Shown here piece after piece: positions 1 through 12,900 of a stretch of DNA of 64,000 nucleotides. Source of the stretch: Branchiostoma floridae (Eukaryota; Chordata; Leptocardii; Amphioxiformes; Branchiostomatidae). The stretch spans positions 3,457,144-3,521,143 of the forward strand of contig NC_049996.1 in assembly GCF_000003815.2 (NCBI RefSeq), given 5' to 3'. Within the stretch, counting starts at the first letter, position 1. Each line of letters opens with the position of its first letter. The notes below the pieces were generated by a model, which worked only from the letters and a program-made list of their open reading frames with translations, was not told where the DNA came from and ran no database searches. Position numbers and translations under genes: made by a program.

Positions 1-272
1 GAGCTTACCCTTATATGGGCAGTCAGGCGTTGGAATATTAATGAGCTTACCCTTATATGGGCAGTCAGGCGTTGAGAATCGGGCGTAGGAGGATGGTGCT
101 ATGTAAGACGTAACATGATTGGCTGATAGCTTCCCAGCGGCCTTTGCGAGACAGCTTTCGACAACAAAAAGCCCAATACCTGGGGGTAGGGCCTGGGATA
201 GCAGGGCCCAATAGGCTGAGCAGTCAGCTAGCCGTTGGGACCGTGCGTAGGAGGATGAGGTAAACTAGCGTT
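1..272 (+). repeat. Dispersed repeat, inverted partner of 6226-6513
   Basis: The segment carries blocks such as GGGCGTAGGAGGATG, GATTGGCTGATAGCTTCCC and AGCGGCCTTTGCGAGA, which recur in reverse complement at 6226-6513 in the same order. The first 80 bases hold a short internal duplication of GAGCTTACCCTTATATGGGC. There is no coding potential. It is probably a medium-copy element, since the companion sequence 'TTAATATTCATAAGC' also appears near 34.56 and 35.19 kb. Confidence 0.7.
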
Positions 273-1160
273 ACGCCGTTTCGTTACGTATGATTTCAGT
301 CTTATTAACTCTTCAGTATCAGTTCATCTATCATAGGTGAATGACAAACTAACTTTGTGCAGTTTTCTTTAAAAAGTAAGCTGTAACTTACTGTTACTTT
401 CTGCGCCGAAGACGCCAATGACGCAAATTAAAACTGTACATAACGTTAGAATTTTGTCTCGTTGACTTAGTCTACTTCATCTATTAACATGTGGGTTAAT
501 TAATGCAAACATTTCAACAATTTCGGCGTGCTCGTTTCCGTCTTTTTGTACAACTTGATATAGCAACAGTATAATGCAATTTTATTCTCGGACGACTGCC
601 AATATTATTCATATTTATTGGCAATGATTTGCTCGGTCACTGTTGTTGTCTACCACCTTGCGATACATTGTAAAATTACCGACAGGTGTTACATATTCAC
701 GAGTATAACATTCCTACGGTTTCTTTTCTTCCTTGCTCCGTCCTGGCTACACAATAAATCAACTTGATGGTGTTACATGAAAATATAGAAAACCTGTTAA
801 ATCAGCCAGCTAAACCTAGAGAAATGAGTCATTCATGATGAACACGTGAGCCTGTATACCCCTGTGAAACAATGGACTGTTCCATATGACAGAGGACTCG
901 GGCATTTGAGGCCGGCTATGCCTAAATACACTAGTAGTCTATTCTGTTATACCAAACACTATTTTTGTCACAAGAAGTCTAAGACGCAGGGTAAGGTACA
1001 CGCATACCTGCGTAATCGACGCCAAGTCTGTCTTGTTTTTTGTCAGTCCTTCAGTGTCTTGTGTGAAACATTACAACATTGTTTTTGGAGTGTTTGTATG
1101 TTCTATGTGTGCGCGCACGCGTGCATGCGTGTATGTATGATTTTTGCTGTAATATGATTC
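273..1160 (+). repeat. Long dispersed repeat, direct copy at 38866-39560
   Basis: Blocks of this segment recur in the same order and orientation at 38866-39560. They include the TTACGCCGTTTC / ATCATAGGTGA start, CAATGATTTGCTCGG followed by CCACCTTGCGATACATTG, and the later GTCACAAGAA / TTTTGTCAGTCCTT block. The copies are diverged and carry indels. No protein is recognisable in the short open frames, so this is best read as a non-coding dispersed element. Confidence 0.65.
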
Positions 1161-1271
1161 TGAAGAAGAAAAAACTTTGATATTTGATAGATGTAAGAAT
1201 CTTAAGTTATATGCTATGAAGATTAGGTAGCGTGTGCAGGTTGACAACGCGAATAAAGAGAAATATCTAAA

Positions 1272-1550
1272 GTATTTCATACAAATCGACAAATGTACAT
1301 ATATTTCATACAAATCGACAAATATACAGTCACATATATTTCATACAAATCGACAAATGTACATGTATTTCATACAAATCGACAAATGTACATATATTTC
1401 ATACAAATCGACAAATATACAGTCACATATATTTCATACAAATCGACAAATGTACATGTATTTCATACAAATCGACAAATGTACATATATTTCATACAAA
1501 ATCGACAAATGTACATATATTTCATACAAATCGACAAATTTCATACATGT
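1272..1550 (+). repeat. Tandem repeat, 29/35-bp units in a 93-bp higher-order pattern
   Basis: The core CATACAAATCGACAAAT is repeated about nine times. Units alternate between 29 bp and 35 bp (the longer ones carry an added ACAGTCAC), and a 29+35+29 group of 93 bp occurs twice in tandem before decaying. Open frames across it are repeat artefacts with no stop codons, not genes. Confidence 0.9.
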
Positions 1551-2014
1551 CGACATTTTTTAGATACTGATATTGAAATGTCATCTGTTATATCAGTCCT
1601 TCCGCTAATGTGATGTATTTCAAAGAAGAAAATGTAGAAAAACAAAACGTTATGCATATATTTTCCGTTCTGTGAATTATGAACACATTCTTAGCAATCA
1701 GTTTATGTCTTGAGAGAACTTAACAGCATTTTCTCATTCGTCTGGCCGGAACATTCTTAATAGCACAAGTATTTACAAAAAGTAACGATATCTGTCTTTT
1801 AACGACATTTATCTGAAAGAGAGTTGTACTCGGTACACTTGCGAATCACCAATTTACAATATATTTGTCCTTACAAGATACTTCAGCGCTTATAAAATCA
1901 TGTGGTGTGTATTAAAATTTACCCTTGGCAAAATCTAAAGGGTCTGTTGTGCGCTTTTGAAGAGCGCTTATTGGAGATTCTTGACGGAGAGGAGCAAGGC
2001 GTAAGCACTAAAGC
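1551..2014. other. No recognisable feature
   Basis: AT-rich non-coding sequence. I see no supported exon, repeat pair or RNA gene here. Confidence 0.5.
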
Positions 2015-2353
2015 TAAGGGCACTACCCGTCATACGTGGAAATACGTGCTGTCTACGTGCCAGAGCGTGGGCAATCTTTGGGGATCCGTAAGTGGTAAGT
2101 ACCGCCTCCGTACGAATCCGTAGGGAATCCGACGGATTTTGGAGCACGCAAACTCGCCGTAGAACTTTAGATTTAGTGCAGGCAAAACTTTGTGTGCCAT
2201 AGGGCTGCGAATTCGCCTCCCGTTCGTATACATACGTGCCAGTACGGGCGACGCGCCTGCCTGTACAGCCTGAAGGTTTTCAGAAATGCGTGGCGGACGT
2301 GGCCTCCCAAAAAACGTATGGACAAATTGCACATACGGCGGGTTGTGCCCTTA
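2015..2353. mobile_element. MITE with terminal inverted repeats (TAAGGGCAC...)
   Basis: The left end TAAGGGCACTACCCGTCATA matches the reverse complement of the right end (TAAGGGCACAACCCGCCGTA) with few mismatches. The element is about 340 bp with no transposase frame. The short overlapping open frames inside it are not credible genes. Confidence 0.7.
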
Positions 2354-3421
2354 CCTTTAAGCAAGTAGGCAGGATCGCTTGGCTGTATCATTTTCACAAT
2401 TCTCTGCATTTCTCTGTATCTGCATTCGATACGGACGTTGGACATCTGCTAGTTTGATGTGGTGGCTCAAAAGTTATTGTAACAGTGGGATTAATTCAAG
2501 TACCGCCAAACGACCATGCCAAATGGCTGTCAGTCTTCCGTAGCGTAGTGGTTTGCGTTGCTGGGTTTGTGATCTAACGGCTGTTGACGTGGTCAGTTTG
2601 GCAGCGCTTGAACCCCACCGTTACACTATCAATGATTCTTTATCATCTTTTATGTGTAGAGTCACCGAAGTCACTCGAAGATTCCCGCTAGTCTGAGGTA
2701 TCTGAGGAGAGGAAATGGTGACAATTATTGTATCAAAAACAAACCTTTTATAAACAATGGCCGCCATGTTTTGACCAGGGAGTAAAACAACAGTAAAATC
2801 GACAGCTCTACTTCAAATAACCAGCAAACTATCAAAAGGTATCTCAAAGATTATAATGCATTGCTGTTATCTAACAGCCAGTATTAAATCTACGGACAAT
2901 AGGTGTGAAATATTCCTCCCTGCCCCTCGCGTGCCACCAGTTTAGTGTTAATTAGTTACTCTGCATCTGAAAGAACCGACTTCATGGGCGTTGACCTCGC
3001 TAGAAATCTAGTTCATGGGGTTTAGAGCTGAGCCTCCCCCCCCCAAAGAAATTGCTTGAAAAAGTTTGAAAGGCATGAACAAGTTGTGACTGACATACCT
3101 TTCAACCATCCGAAGATTCTGAAGAGTCTGAAACGACAAGATGGTGAAATTTATTAAAATTATTTCATCATAATCATTTCATAGAAATTGAAAACCATGT
3201 TCTGACGCAGGCATTAATTAAAAAACAAATCAGAACAAAAGAAGTGTTCTATCTGCATAACGTGACGTCACGACAGCAGTAGATTGTTCATTCCTTGACA
3301 AAGACTGATGCTGTGCAGTCGAAAATTTGGGTGAGTCCAATTTTCGTGTTGGAAATTACAGTTCAACTATTTCAAGGAAATGTGTGTTTTGTTAGTATAT
3401 AACAGCTGCAGGTCCAAAGGG
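2354..3421. other. Non-coding stretch downstream of the ROCO-like gene
   Basis: No supported exon was found. The terminal exon and poly(A) site of the minus-strand gene ending around 3427 could lie here, because its last recognised exon ends at a splice donor, but I could not identify one. Confidence 0.4.
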
Positions 3422-3980
3422 CTTACCTTCCAGTGTCTCCGCAACGCGCCTTTGTTCGATTTTGACGAGAGCTTTCTTCAGGGCCTGAAGAGTTGCAGCT
3501 TCTCCATCCCTGTTCCTCCATCTCCTCAGCATCTCCCAACACCTCCGGTCCTCATCTTTCTTCTTCCGCTCTATTCCATCTATCTGGTTCTCACTGAAGT
3601 TCAGCTTTCGAGCCAAGTTGTCCCAATGGGAACTGGCTCCATCAACAACTTTGTCGAAATACTTGTCCACATCAACTAGAACAAAAAACCATAAAACTCA
3701 GACAGTGGAAATTATAAGACGTTGTTCTCGAGATTCACATATTATTAACCTTTTCCGGGTTATCAAAAGAAAATTCTGATTTTTTAGGTGTTTGAAGAAT
3801 AAACAGATTAAAGTAGCTGCAATAGGTCTTCTTATTTGAATGTAAGTTCATCTGCGACGGTAGTTAACATAATGATATAATTCTTTAGACTTTATATGCG
3901 TACACAAAATAAAGCGCTTACCAACAAGCTTTCGACCAGTCTTCTTATTTGGTTAATACTAGGTCATCGCGATTTTCATG
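3422..3980 (-). repeat. Inverted duplication, arm 1 (death-domain exon plus intron)
   Basis: About 560 bp nearly identical, in reverse complement, to 9902-10462. It includes the complete death-domain exon, its acceptor and donor, and about 300 bp of intron. Differences are few single-base changes and 1-bp indels near the outer end. Similarity stops at the splice donor on one side and at the assembly gap on the other. Confidence 0.9.
3427..3675 (-). CDS. ROCO-like gene exon: death domain
   Basis: A 249-nt phase 1-1 exon that encodes a whole death domain: DKYFDKVVDGASSHWDNLAR, KLNFSENQIDGIER, CWEMLRRWRNRDGEAATLQA and LKKALVKIEQRRVAETLEGK. It has the W-x-x-LA-x-x-L...I-x-x-I core, the ML-x-x-W motif and the final A-L-x-x-I/R-x-x-E helix. 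Donor GTAAGC follows. Either another exon follows or translation runs 14 codons past the donor to a stop at about 3392. The symmetric phase makes this a shuffling-competent module. An almost identical copy lies inverted at 10209-10457. Confidence 0.85.
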
Positions 3981-6900
3981 GGCTTTATTTATGTGCTGTT
4001 TGGTTTGGTTTTATTTGGATCTCCATTAGTGACTAATATGTCACTAGTCCGGGTAAATGATGTAAATCACCAAATGTCTGATACGAGACGGAGGTTCGCC
4101 AGGCCTCCATCCGGGTGATTTAATTTGTAGTGAATCATCAACTCCAGACAGAAGGATTTGTACCATCGCACACCGGGGCATTTCACAAACCTCCTTCATC
4201 CATAATTTTTTAAAGTGTGATGGATCTAATTCCTTGAAACATTCATTGTTCAAGGTCCAAAACAATTTTGTTGTTGCATGTATAGATTGTACATATTCAT
4301 TGAGATACGTATATAAGTATCGTGCTTACTTAGTTAACATGACTTTATCAATACCTTGCTTTGGTGGTTTCGAGGATGGGCCACTGTTGCTGAGCTGTCT
4401 TCCACGTCGCCTTTGGCTTGTCTTCGTTTCACCTGTTATCAAGGAAAGGTGACAAAGGTAATTAAGTACAACAATTTAAAGCGTTCACTCCGGTCGTGAT
4501 AATTAGATAAATCATTTTTCAATAGCACGTTTCTATTTTGACCTTTGTACTTACTCTACTTTTTGTGGTTTGGCCTTCTTTACTAAGGATACGTTTCTCC
4601 TAATAAAGATGTGCGAAAAATTGCAAATGCCCAATCTAATAATAGCATCTGATCTAGCTTTCCCGTTACTCAATATGCCTTCTAAGATTCTATGCTATTT
4701 CTGTAATGACAGTTCTTCACCGCATCTTCATGACACAAATACCGGTACAAAACCGTTTTTTTCCAGAAAAAACGGACCTGAAAAAACCGGTGGACAGGAT
4801 GTTGGACCTATTGGAAAATGAACATATTATATGAACAGGCATTCAGATTTTTTGGGGGGGGGGGGCTACCTGTCGACGAAAATGACAGCGAAGTAGAGTA
4901 GAGTCTATTGCCATTTCTACCAACTTTTACAGTCAATTGTACGGAGGCAGTTAGCTTTGTAGGATTTCAAAACGCCAGTGGGAGTGGAATACTACACAAA
5001 TCAGATTTCTTTGTAGCTAATTGGACCATTGTTTTAAGTATTGTTCATTCACAAGTTTTCATATACTAAATCAGGTCCAGGTCCAGGTCCAGGTTCAGGT
5101 CCGGACCTGGACCTGAACGTCTGGACCTGAACCGGACCTGGACCTGAATTTCTGTACCGGTACCCACCCCTAGTCTTTACACTAAACACAAAAATTAGAA
5201 AATCGTCGTAGTCGCCGGAAAGGAAATGATAGGCCAATGATGTACCTTCGTCGAAGTAGAGGTACACGGCTGCTGATGGGATCCGGCGTCGGGGTTCAGT
5301 GACTGGTTCTCCGGACTCAGCATGATGTCGGCTGAAATGGACGACTCCTTGGCTGTACATCTTCTTGGCTGGATACGGAGGCTTCCAAATCAGCCCAACG
5401 GTGCACCTGTTGCAGTCAGCCGGCGGGAAGTAGAAGTTGATACCACCTGAAACATCTAGGGGGACGCCAATCACTTCTTGACTTTCGTCAAACTTGGCAT
5501 CTATCCTTTCTTCCTTGCCCATGACGATGCGTTGTTGAAACGGCGCAACCTTCAACATGTTGGCAGCTTGGAAAAATTCTGTTGGATCATCGTCCTTGTG
5601 AACACACATGAGGTGGATGTTGTTGTTGTCTGTTGTTGCCTTGTTTGGGTTTATGATGAGGAACACTTTGTCTTCGGTGTATCTATTCCAACATACCTGG
5701 AATGCCTCAGTTGCGTCTGCAGATGCGGATGTTGATGAAACTCTCGAAGCACTTTCTTCTGCTACCTCTTGTTTGGATGCCTCATCCTGCTGGTGACCTG
5801 GTTTTCTTGAGATACTTTCTTCTGCCGCCGCCTCATTGGCTGTCTCATCAGGGTTCCCCGATTTTGTTGTCTCATCAGGGTTCCCCGATTTTGTTTCTTC
5901 TGCTAACCACTGACTTGCTGCGTTACCCTGGTTCCATTGACCTCTTATGATGCCTTCATCTGCTGCTCCCTGGTTGTCTGACTCATCACGTTTCACCAGT
6001 TCTGTTAGGTTATTTTCTTCAGCTACCTCCTGATTGGCTGGCCCCTCCTGGTTTCCTGGACCGTCGCCACTAGAGGTAGAATTTTCGCTATCATTTCCAC
6101 TTTCTTTGGCACCGGCAATCCTAACGAAGAAAAACGAAATCAAACAAAACAAGGCGAATTATTAGATAAAGCCTATCAACAATCACATACATAGTTGCAT
6201 GAATGTATAAAAAGATTGCTGTCTATTACATCCTCCTACGCCCGGTCCCCAACGGCACTAGCCTATTGGGGCCCTGCTATCTAGATGCCTACTGGCGGTT
6301 ACTGTGATTGTCGCCACAAACTAGCTGTCAACCAACCAGAGAATAGGCCTAGCTTTCTTGGGCTTTATGTTTACGAAAGCCATCTCGCAAAGGCCGCTGG
6401 GAAGCTATCAGCCAATCCTGTTACGTGTTACATAGCTCCATCCTCCTACGCCCGATCCCCAACGGCTGACTGCCCATATAAGGGTAAGCTCATTAATATT
6501 CATAAGCAGGGCGGTCAGTAACTCATCTGAGTGCACGAGACAGCAGAGGTGACCACAAGGATCTTCGACACGACTGTGGTCCCTCTGCGTAGGAGAATGG
6601 TCTATTAAGGAGCATGCCTTACCCGCAGAAGTGTCTTGTTGTGAATGTAACTGCGTCTTCTGTCTCTTGAAAATCCAGCCTCAGTGAAGTCCACTGGGGA
6701 TGATGTGGCTTTCTCTCCATCAGGACGACTTTGTCTGCGTTGCAATCTTTCGTCCTCCATGCCCACGGCAGGGTAACTCTCACGGACTGTAAGAAATCTT
6801 CCTCCTGTTCCTGGTGCACGGTAAGTACCGGCGTCACAGCTGAGAAAGCGTTTGTTAAGCAGTCGTCAATGGGCAGCGTCTCGACCTTACAAAAAGATAA

Positions 6901-9900
6901 AACGAAATTAGTACAGCTTCTTGTCAGATTTGGAGTGACATGCAACTAAGTACATGTCATTGTAACAAAACTACACAATTGTTTATAGTTTGTACATCTC
7001 TTACCTACATATAAACCAACAAGACCTGCAACGCCTGAGTGCCATAGGCAAAATTATCATGAAGACACAAAGTAGACCAAAAGTTTACCTCCAAGGACAG
7101 GGACCTTTCCGTCTCGACGCATCCTTCTGGAAACACGAGAGTGACACCGTCCTCTTCGAGCGTGCAACCATCTGGTTTGATTGTGTACGTGTTCAGCATA
7201 ACAGAGGACGATGCCTGTTGAAACGAAAGTGATATTATGCAAAATGCCACAAAATATGTATGAGAACATGTGATCGTAATGGACGTTGCATTGTATCCAC
7301 GTACCTTCCTTAGGATTTCTGCAGCAGTAAGACTGATTTTAGTACAGGACAGGGGTTCTTCGGTCATCGGTACTTTTGTAGATGGCATATCCAGCATCCC
7401 CGCGCAGCGTCTGCCGAGCACCTTCAGCAAACGCTCCCTAGTCCCTTCAGGATAAGCGAGGACGGGAAAGACCATGTTCTTGTTCTGCACGGGGAACTCG
7501 TACCCGAGCGCGGACCAGTGTCTGCCGTGGAGAGCCTGTGGCGTGATGATTGGTACGACCATTCTGGCGTTACGTTTGAGAAGATGATCCAAGATCTTGT
7601 CAGTGATGTCATCCCCTGATTTGATGACGTCTTCGCAAACCGTGACACCGTACCTGCTGGACGACTTGACCATCTGCTCCACCAGTGGCTGTACGAGCTT
7701 GTCATCGTAGTTTTCAACGTGTAGGATAACAATGTCATTACCTAGAATTCAGAAATTGAACCATGAATACTAGTATTTGATCAATGTCTAAATAAAGTGT
7801 TAGGAAAATAAGCTGTTAATCAAGACAAAGTTAGCTATTGAATATAGAAATGGGGAATAAATCGGAAATTGTAGCAACAGAAGATGAGTTTGAAGCAGTC
7901 ATTATTACCTCTCTCTTCTCTGAGGAACATAGGTGCTCTCTCTGGTAGGCAAACTTCTACAGACGCGCCCAGCAAGCGACGACACACGTCTCCAGCATCG
8001 TTGACGGTAGCAACCAACTCTTGGAACCTGCTGACGAATGTGAGCTCGTGTCTGATTCGATCACAGTCCGCCAGATTCAGCGCTCTGCATGTCTCCATAC
8101 AGTCCAGGACTGGACCGATCGTGCGGACTGCACTGATGTCAGCTGGGCTCGTTGTGGGCTTTATCATCACTAGTCCGTCACCACCTGAGTTCTCTGCAAG
8201 TGCAAAGTGTTTCCATTAGTTAGGTAGTCTCAGGCCAGTCCTTTATCAAAGCAAACAGAATGTGTCATGCAAAATGAGAAAACAAACATGGTGTACCTGC
8301 ATGGGACATCCTTAGTGCACCGCTACCACGCATCCAGACGGCGTTAAAGTCTTCTGGAATACTGATGTTAAAACTTTCAGTTAGCAACAGTACAAATAGT
8401 ACAGTAATAGGACAGTACACAGAAAGTGATCACCCTCTTGCATGTATGGGCTGATCAATGAAAGGGTATGATTTACTAAAAAAACATGTATAATTGGCCT
8501 CACCGACTGGATCCCATTGCCGTTTCTTGCTCGATGTCAGAGAGCGGATGGAATGATAGTTTGCTCGCTCCTTCATCTGACTCCTCTCCGAAGCACCAGT
8601 CATACTGGATGGAGGGAATCCACTTCTCCTTGATCTCGAAGAGACAGCTGCTGAGAAACTTTCGAACGGGAAGTCCCTGTGTGAACACTGCCTTGTCTTC
8701 AGCTTCAGACGACAGAAGCTCCACCTTCAGGTAGTGCTTCACCTTGGTCACCACGAACTGTTGCTTTGCATCATCGGTAGGAAAGCGGCCGCAGCCTGCA
8801 AACACCTGGGACACCTCAAGACCAAACCTGCGCACACAGATCGCTTGTAGACGGTAGAACATGCCGCTGGGGAGAAACATGTTGTCGAATACAACATGCA
8901 GAGGGTACCGGAATCTGCTCATGTGCCCAGGATACAAGGTGCTGTCGTCAGACTTTGCGGCCAGAAGAGATGGTACGAAGTAGAGCTCTTCTTTCTCAGG
9001 CTCCTGCGTTGTGGCATCAAACCCACTGATCGGCGTGGCGTTGCAGATGAGGTAGTACTTCTCCATCAGTCGCTTTAGGAAGGGCTTGTTCCGGAGTAGG
9101 TAGGGTTTCTGCATCTTCTGATCTGCTTTGGTCCAGATGATTGTCAACAACCTGTCGCTGAGGATGCCTTCGTTCTCCAGCCTCCTCCACATCTCGGCGA
9201 CCTCCCCACCCATGCTCCTGTCTTGTTGGTACTTAGGGACGGTAATGATGGTCTTGAAGACGTCAACCATCACCTGGGGTCGAAGGGCCACGTGATCACG
9301 GAGGATGTGTTCGTTGATGAAGATGATGTCACCAAGGTCGTGCAGGAAGGTCAGGATGTCGGCAACATGACTGTCATCAGTGATGCCCACGTCACGGGCC
9401 AGTTCTACGGCATCTTGGAAAGGGCAGAATGGGTCGTCTTCTCCCCTCTTGTCCATCAGTTTGGACTTCAGATGAAGCCAGGTTATAGGCACTTCCTGAC
9501 CCATGTACCACTGAGACTTCGCCACCTCACGGAGGTACTCTCGGAGCTCGTCAATGTCGCTGTTATCCTCGCTGAAGTTGTCGATGACAAAAATCTTTGG
9601 TAAGACGTGTTTGCCGGCAGCCTTACCACTGATGTGATCAAGTATGTCTTTCTTGTACTCCTCAATCTCCGACTGAAAACCAAGAGCATAGACTCAGCTG
9701 ATGAAGAAATATTGATTGATTTAAATAAGTAATAAAAAAAGGCCAATTCTTTTAGCCATTGATGCGGCAAAGTGATAGCCTCCATAGCAGCTCTCTATGC
9801 CNNNNNNNNNNNNNNNNNNNNNNNNNNNNNNNNNNNNNNNNNNNNNNNNNNNNNNNNNNNNNNNNNNNNNNNNNNNNNNNNNNNNNNNNNNNNNNNNNNN

Positions 9901-12900
9901 NCATGAAAATCCGCGATGACCTAGTATTACCCAAATAAAGAAGACTGGTCGAAAGCTTGTTGGTAAGCGCTTTATGTTGTGTACGCATATAAAGTCTAAA
10001 GAATTATATCATTATGTTAACTACCGTCGCAGATGAACTTACATTCAAATAAGAAGACCTATTGCAGCTACTTTAATCTGTTTATTCTTCAAACACCTAA
10101 AAAATCAGAATTTTCTTTTGATAACCCGGAAAAGGTTAATAATATGTGAATCTCGAGAACAACGTCTTATAATTTCCACTGTCTGAGTTTTATGGTTTTT
10201 TGTTCTAGTTGATGTGGACAAGTATTTCGACAAAGTTGTTGATGGAGCCAGTTCCCATTGGGACAACTTGGCTCGAAAGCTGAACTTCAGTGAGACCCAG
10301 ATAGATGGAATAGAGCGGAAGAAGAAAGATGAGGACCGGAGGTGTTGGGAGATGCTGAGGAGATGGAGGAACAGGGATGGAGAAGCTGCAACTCTTCAGG
10401 CCCTGAAGAAAGCTCTCGTCAAAATCGAACAAAGGCGCGTTGCGGAGACACTGGAAGGTAAGACAAAAGGCCATAGAGAGCCTGCTATGGAGGCTAGCAA
10501 AGTGAAAGCTTGCTAGAAACACAAGCGCACCCCCTATCCGTGTCTAATTGAACAAAGACGAGTGACAAGACCTCAGAGTAAGTTGTGATTTCTTCTAATG
10601 CATAAACCAAAGGTTGGATCTACTTTGAAATCAGGAATATATGATCTAGGAAAACACAGGTTCAAGTCATAGTTTTAGATTGAAGAATTTCATGTAGGGT
10701 TAAGTTGAAAATAAATTAACGACGTGCTAGATACCTCGGTGACCATATCCTTGTGTGTGAGGACCAAGACGATAGGTGGCTTGTCCTTCCGTCCGTGCAC
10801 CAGACCGTGTGTGCGGACTGAGTTCAGCCAGTGGTCCAGGTAGTCTGAACAGGTACGCAAACGCTTATATCAGTCTCACCATTTCAATAATCATACACCA
10901 GGCAGGCTACGAAAGGTAATTCAAGTTCAATTTCAGTGCCTATGCTCGGGCAAATTTAAGCTTTCACAGTCTAACGGTACCGGTAAGCTCTCGTTTACCG
11001 TCATAAAATGACATTCAACAGAAGGGGTACCTACCTCTTCCAGTGACGAGGTTGTCCGCAGCTGCCTTGTAGTCCTGATCAGGAACTGGGTCTGACAGCT
11101 TCTGCAGCAGTGACATGACCAGGATGTAGATCCCGCGGGGGGTGAAGAAGCACTGGTGCGAGCCGTAGTACGTGGCCTGGCCGCCGAAGTCCCAGATGGA
11201 GAGACGCGGGTGTTCGGCTGTTCCTAGCTGCTCCTCGGTTACGCCACCTTGGAGTCGCTCTTTGGCCTTTGTTATGACGTCATCAGGAATGTCTTGTGTT
11301 TGCTGCTGTACTGTGTCATCTTGTAGTCGCTGTTGGTGCTGTGATTGATGTGATGTACCCTTGCCTGCACTTTCTGCTCTACCTGGAAAGAAATCTTTTA
11401 TGTTTTAATTGATCTTACTCGAAATGCAAAGAATGTGCCTGGACGATCTTCAGCTAGCCCCTTTCAAGGTGGTAACTTCTGGTTTTCCTGTAGGAACTAC
11501 CGCTCGAGTATTTGGCTCGAGACCAAGAGGTCGCGGGTTCGAATCCAGCTGCCGTGTCACCGATCTTGTGCTCTTGGGAAAAGCACTTTACACGACTTTC
11601 CTCACTATACTCAGGTGAAAATGAGTACCAAGCTTCGGCTAGGGCCGTCCCATAGATAGGACGTTAAATGGAGGTCCTGTGTCTGGGAAGAGCCATACCC
11701 CGGGCACGTTACAAAAACCCCACACGTGCGATGGTGCGGTGTGAGATGGTGCAAATCTTTCCGTCTAGAATTGGTGATTCTCCACAAATCACCCGGACTC
11801 CAGGAAGAATAGTGACATATAGTCACTAATGGAGATCTGTATAACCAAATCCAAATCAAACCAAACCAAACTACCAACTCAATCTGCTACTGGTGAACGT
11901 CGTTAAGCCTCAAAGGCAGAAAACATATCGAAGAACAACATTGAATATTAACAACTTATTTTAAACTACACTGTCCAGGTCTATGTTTCTATTGTGCATT
12001 TCTAACTAATTGAGAAATGTAGATAAAAAAGTTTCTTACTACTCTCTTCCAGCGTTTCAGTCTGTTGATTTTGTGTCTGTTCCTTACTATCTTCCATATT
12101 TGCTGTCTGTAGACTTCGTGACGGTGTCTCCTCTTTTAGTGGTTCATTTTTCTGCGTCTGAAACGTCTGCTCTCCTGTTTCTTCCTTTGGTTTTTGAATC
12201 CCAGCATCTTATGTGAACAAGATGAAACCAGTAAGACATCAATGGTACTCTAAGTCTTCCAATGTTCCTAAAAATCGAACCATACCAATGCGAATGACCA
12301 TGCGAATGTAGCTGCCATCCTTCTTGTCCTATATAGCTATACATACAGTATATGTGGACTATCAAGCTTTTATGGTTCGTCTTGTCGCTTGCTTGATCCT
12401 CTACGTTGACATTAGTGCTCTGTGTACAAATCATGCTATGATAGACGTCAGCGTCATTACATACCCGTTGGGGTTTTGCTGTCACTCTGCTGCTGGACTA
12501 CTTCTTGGGGTTGTGACATTGTCAGCCTGAGGGTTACTGATTTGTCCCGTTCTTGTTGCTCCGCTAAGCGTTCTGCCATGGTTTCCTTGAACTCGTCTGG
12601 CTCCTCTGTAATCAAAACGTTGTGTATTGCACATTATCATATAGCCAGGGGACGTTGACAAATCAGAAGTCCCCATTTCATGTTGGTTATGACGTCATAA
12701 CACATGGAAAATAATTTAACAGCATTAAATAGTTTCATTAACACACGTGTGTTAATGATTTCGGAAAGCTTGAGCCAATCAGAAAGACAGACACGCAGGA
12801 CTCAATCAGAATGAGAGATACATGAATCAGAATAGCACAGAGCTAGGAGGAAAGACCTGACCCCGGAGGGAGGAATGATCATGAATACAGTTAATGAATA

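Noticed and set aside
1272-1550. Regularly spaced short repeats resembling a CRISPR array
   Set aside because: The units are contiguous tandem copies without unique spacers, and the window is eukaryotic.
5049-5245. C-terminal extension of the UPA exon rich in Gly/Pro
   Set aside because: It arises by reading past the phase-correct donor at 5246 into intron sequence and a MITE with AGGTCC repeats.
5246-5400. His-Phe-Ser motif in the UPA exon as an autoprocessing site
   Set aside because: It aligns with the last UPA strand (PIDD GQVSFYR position), not with the ZU5 cleavage strand, so it is probably coincidental.
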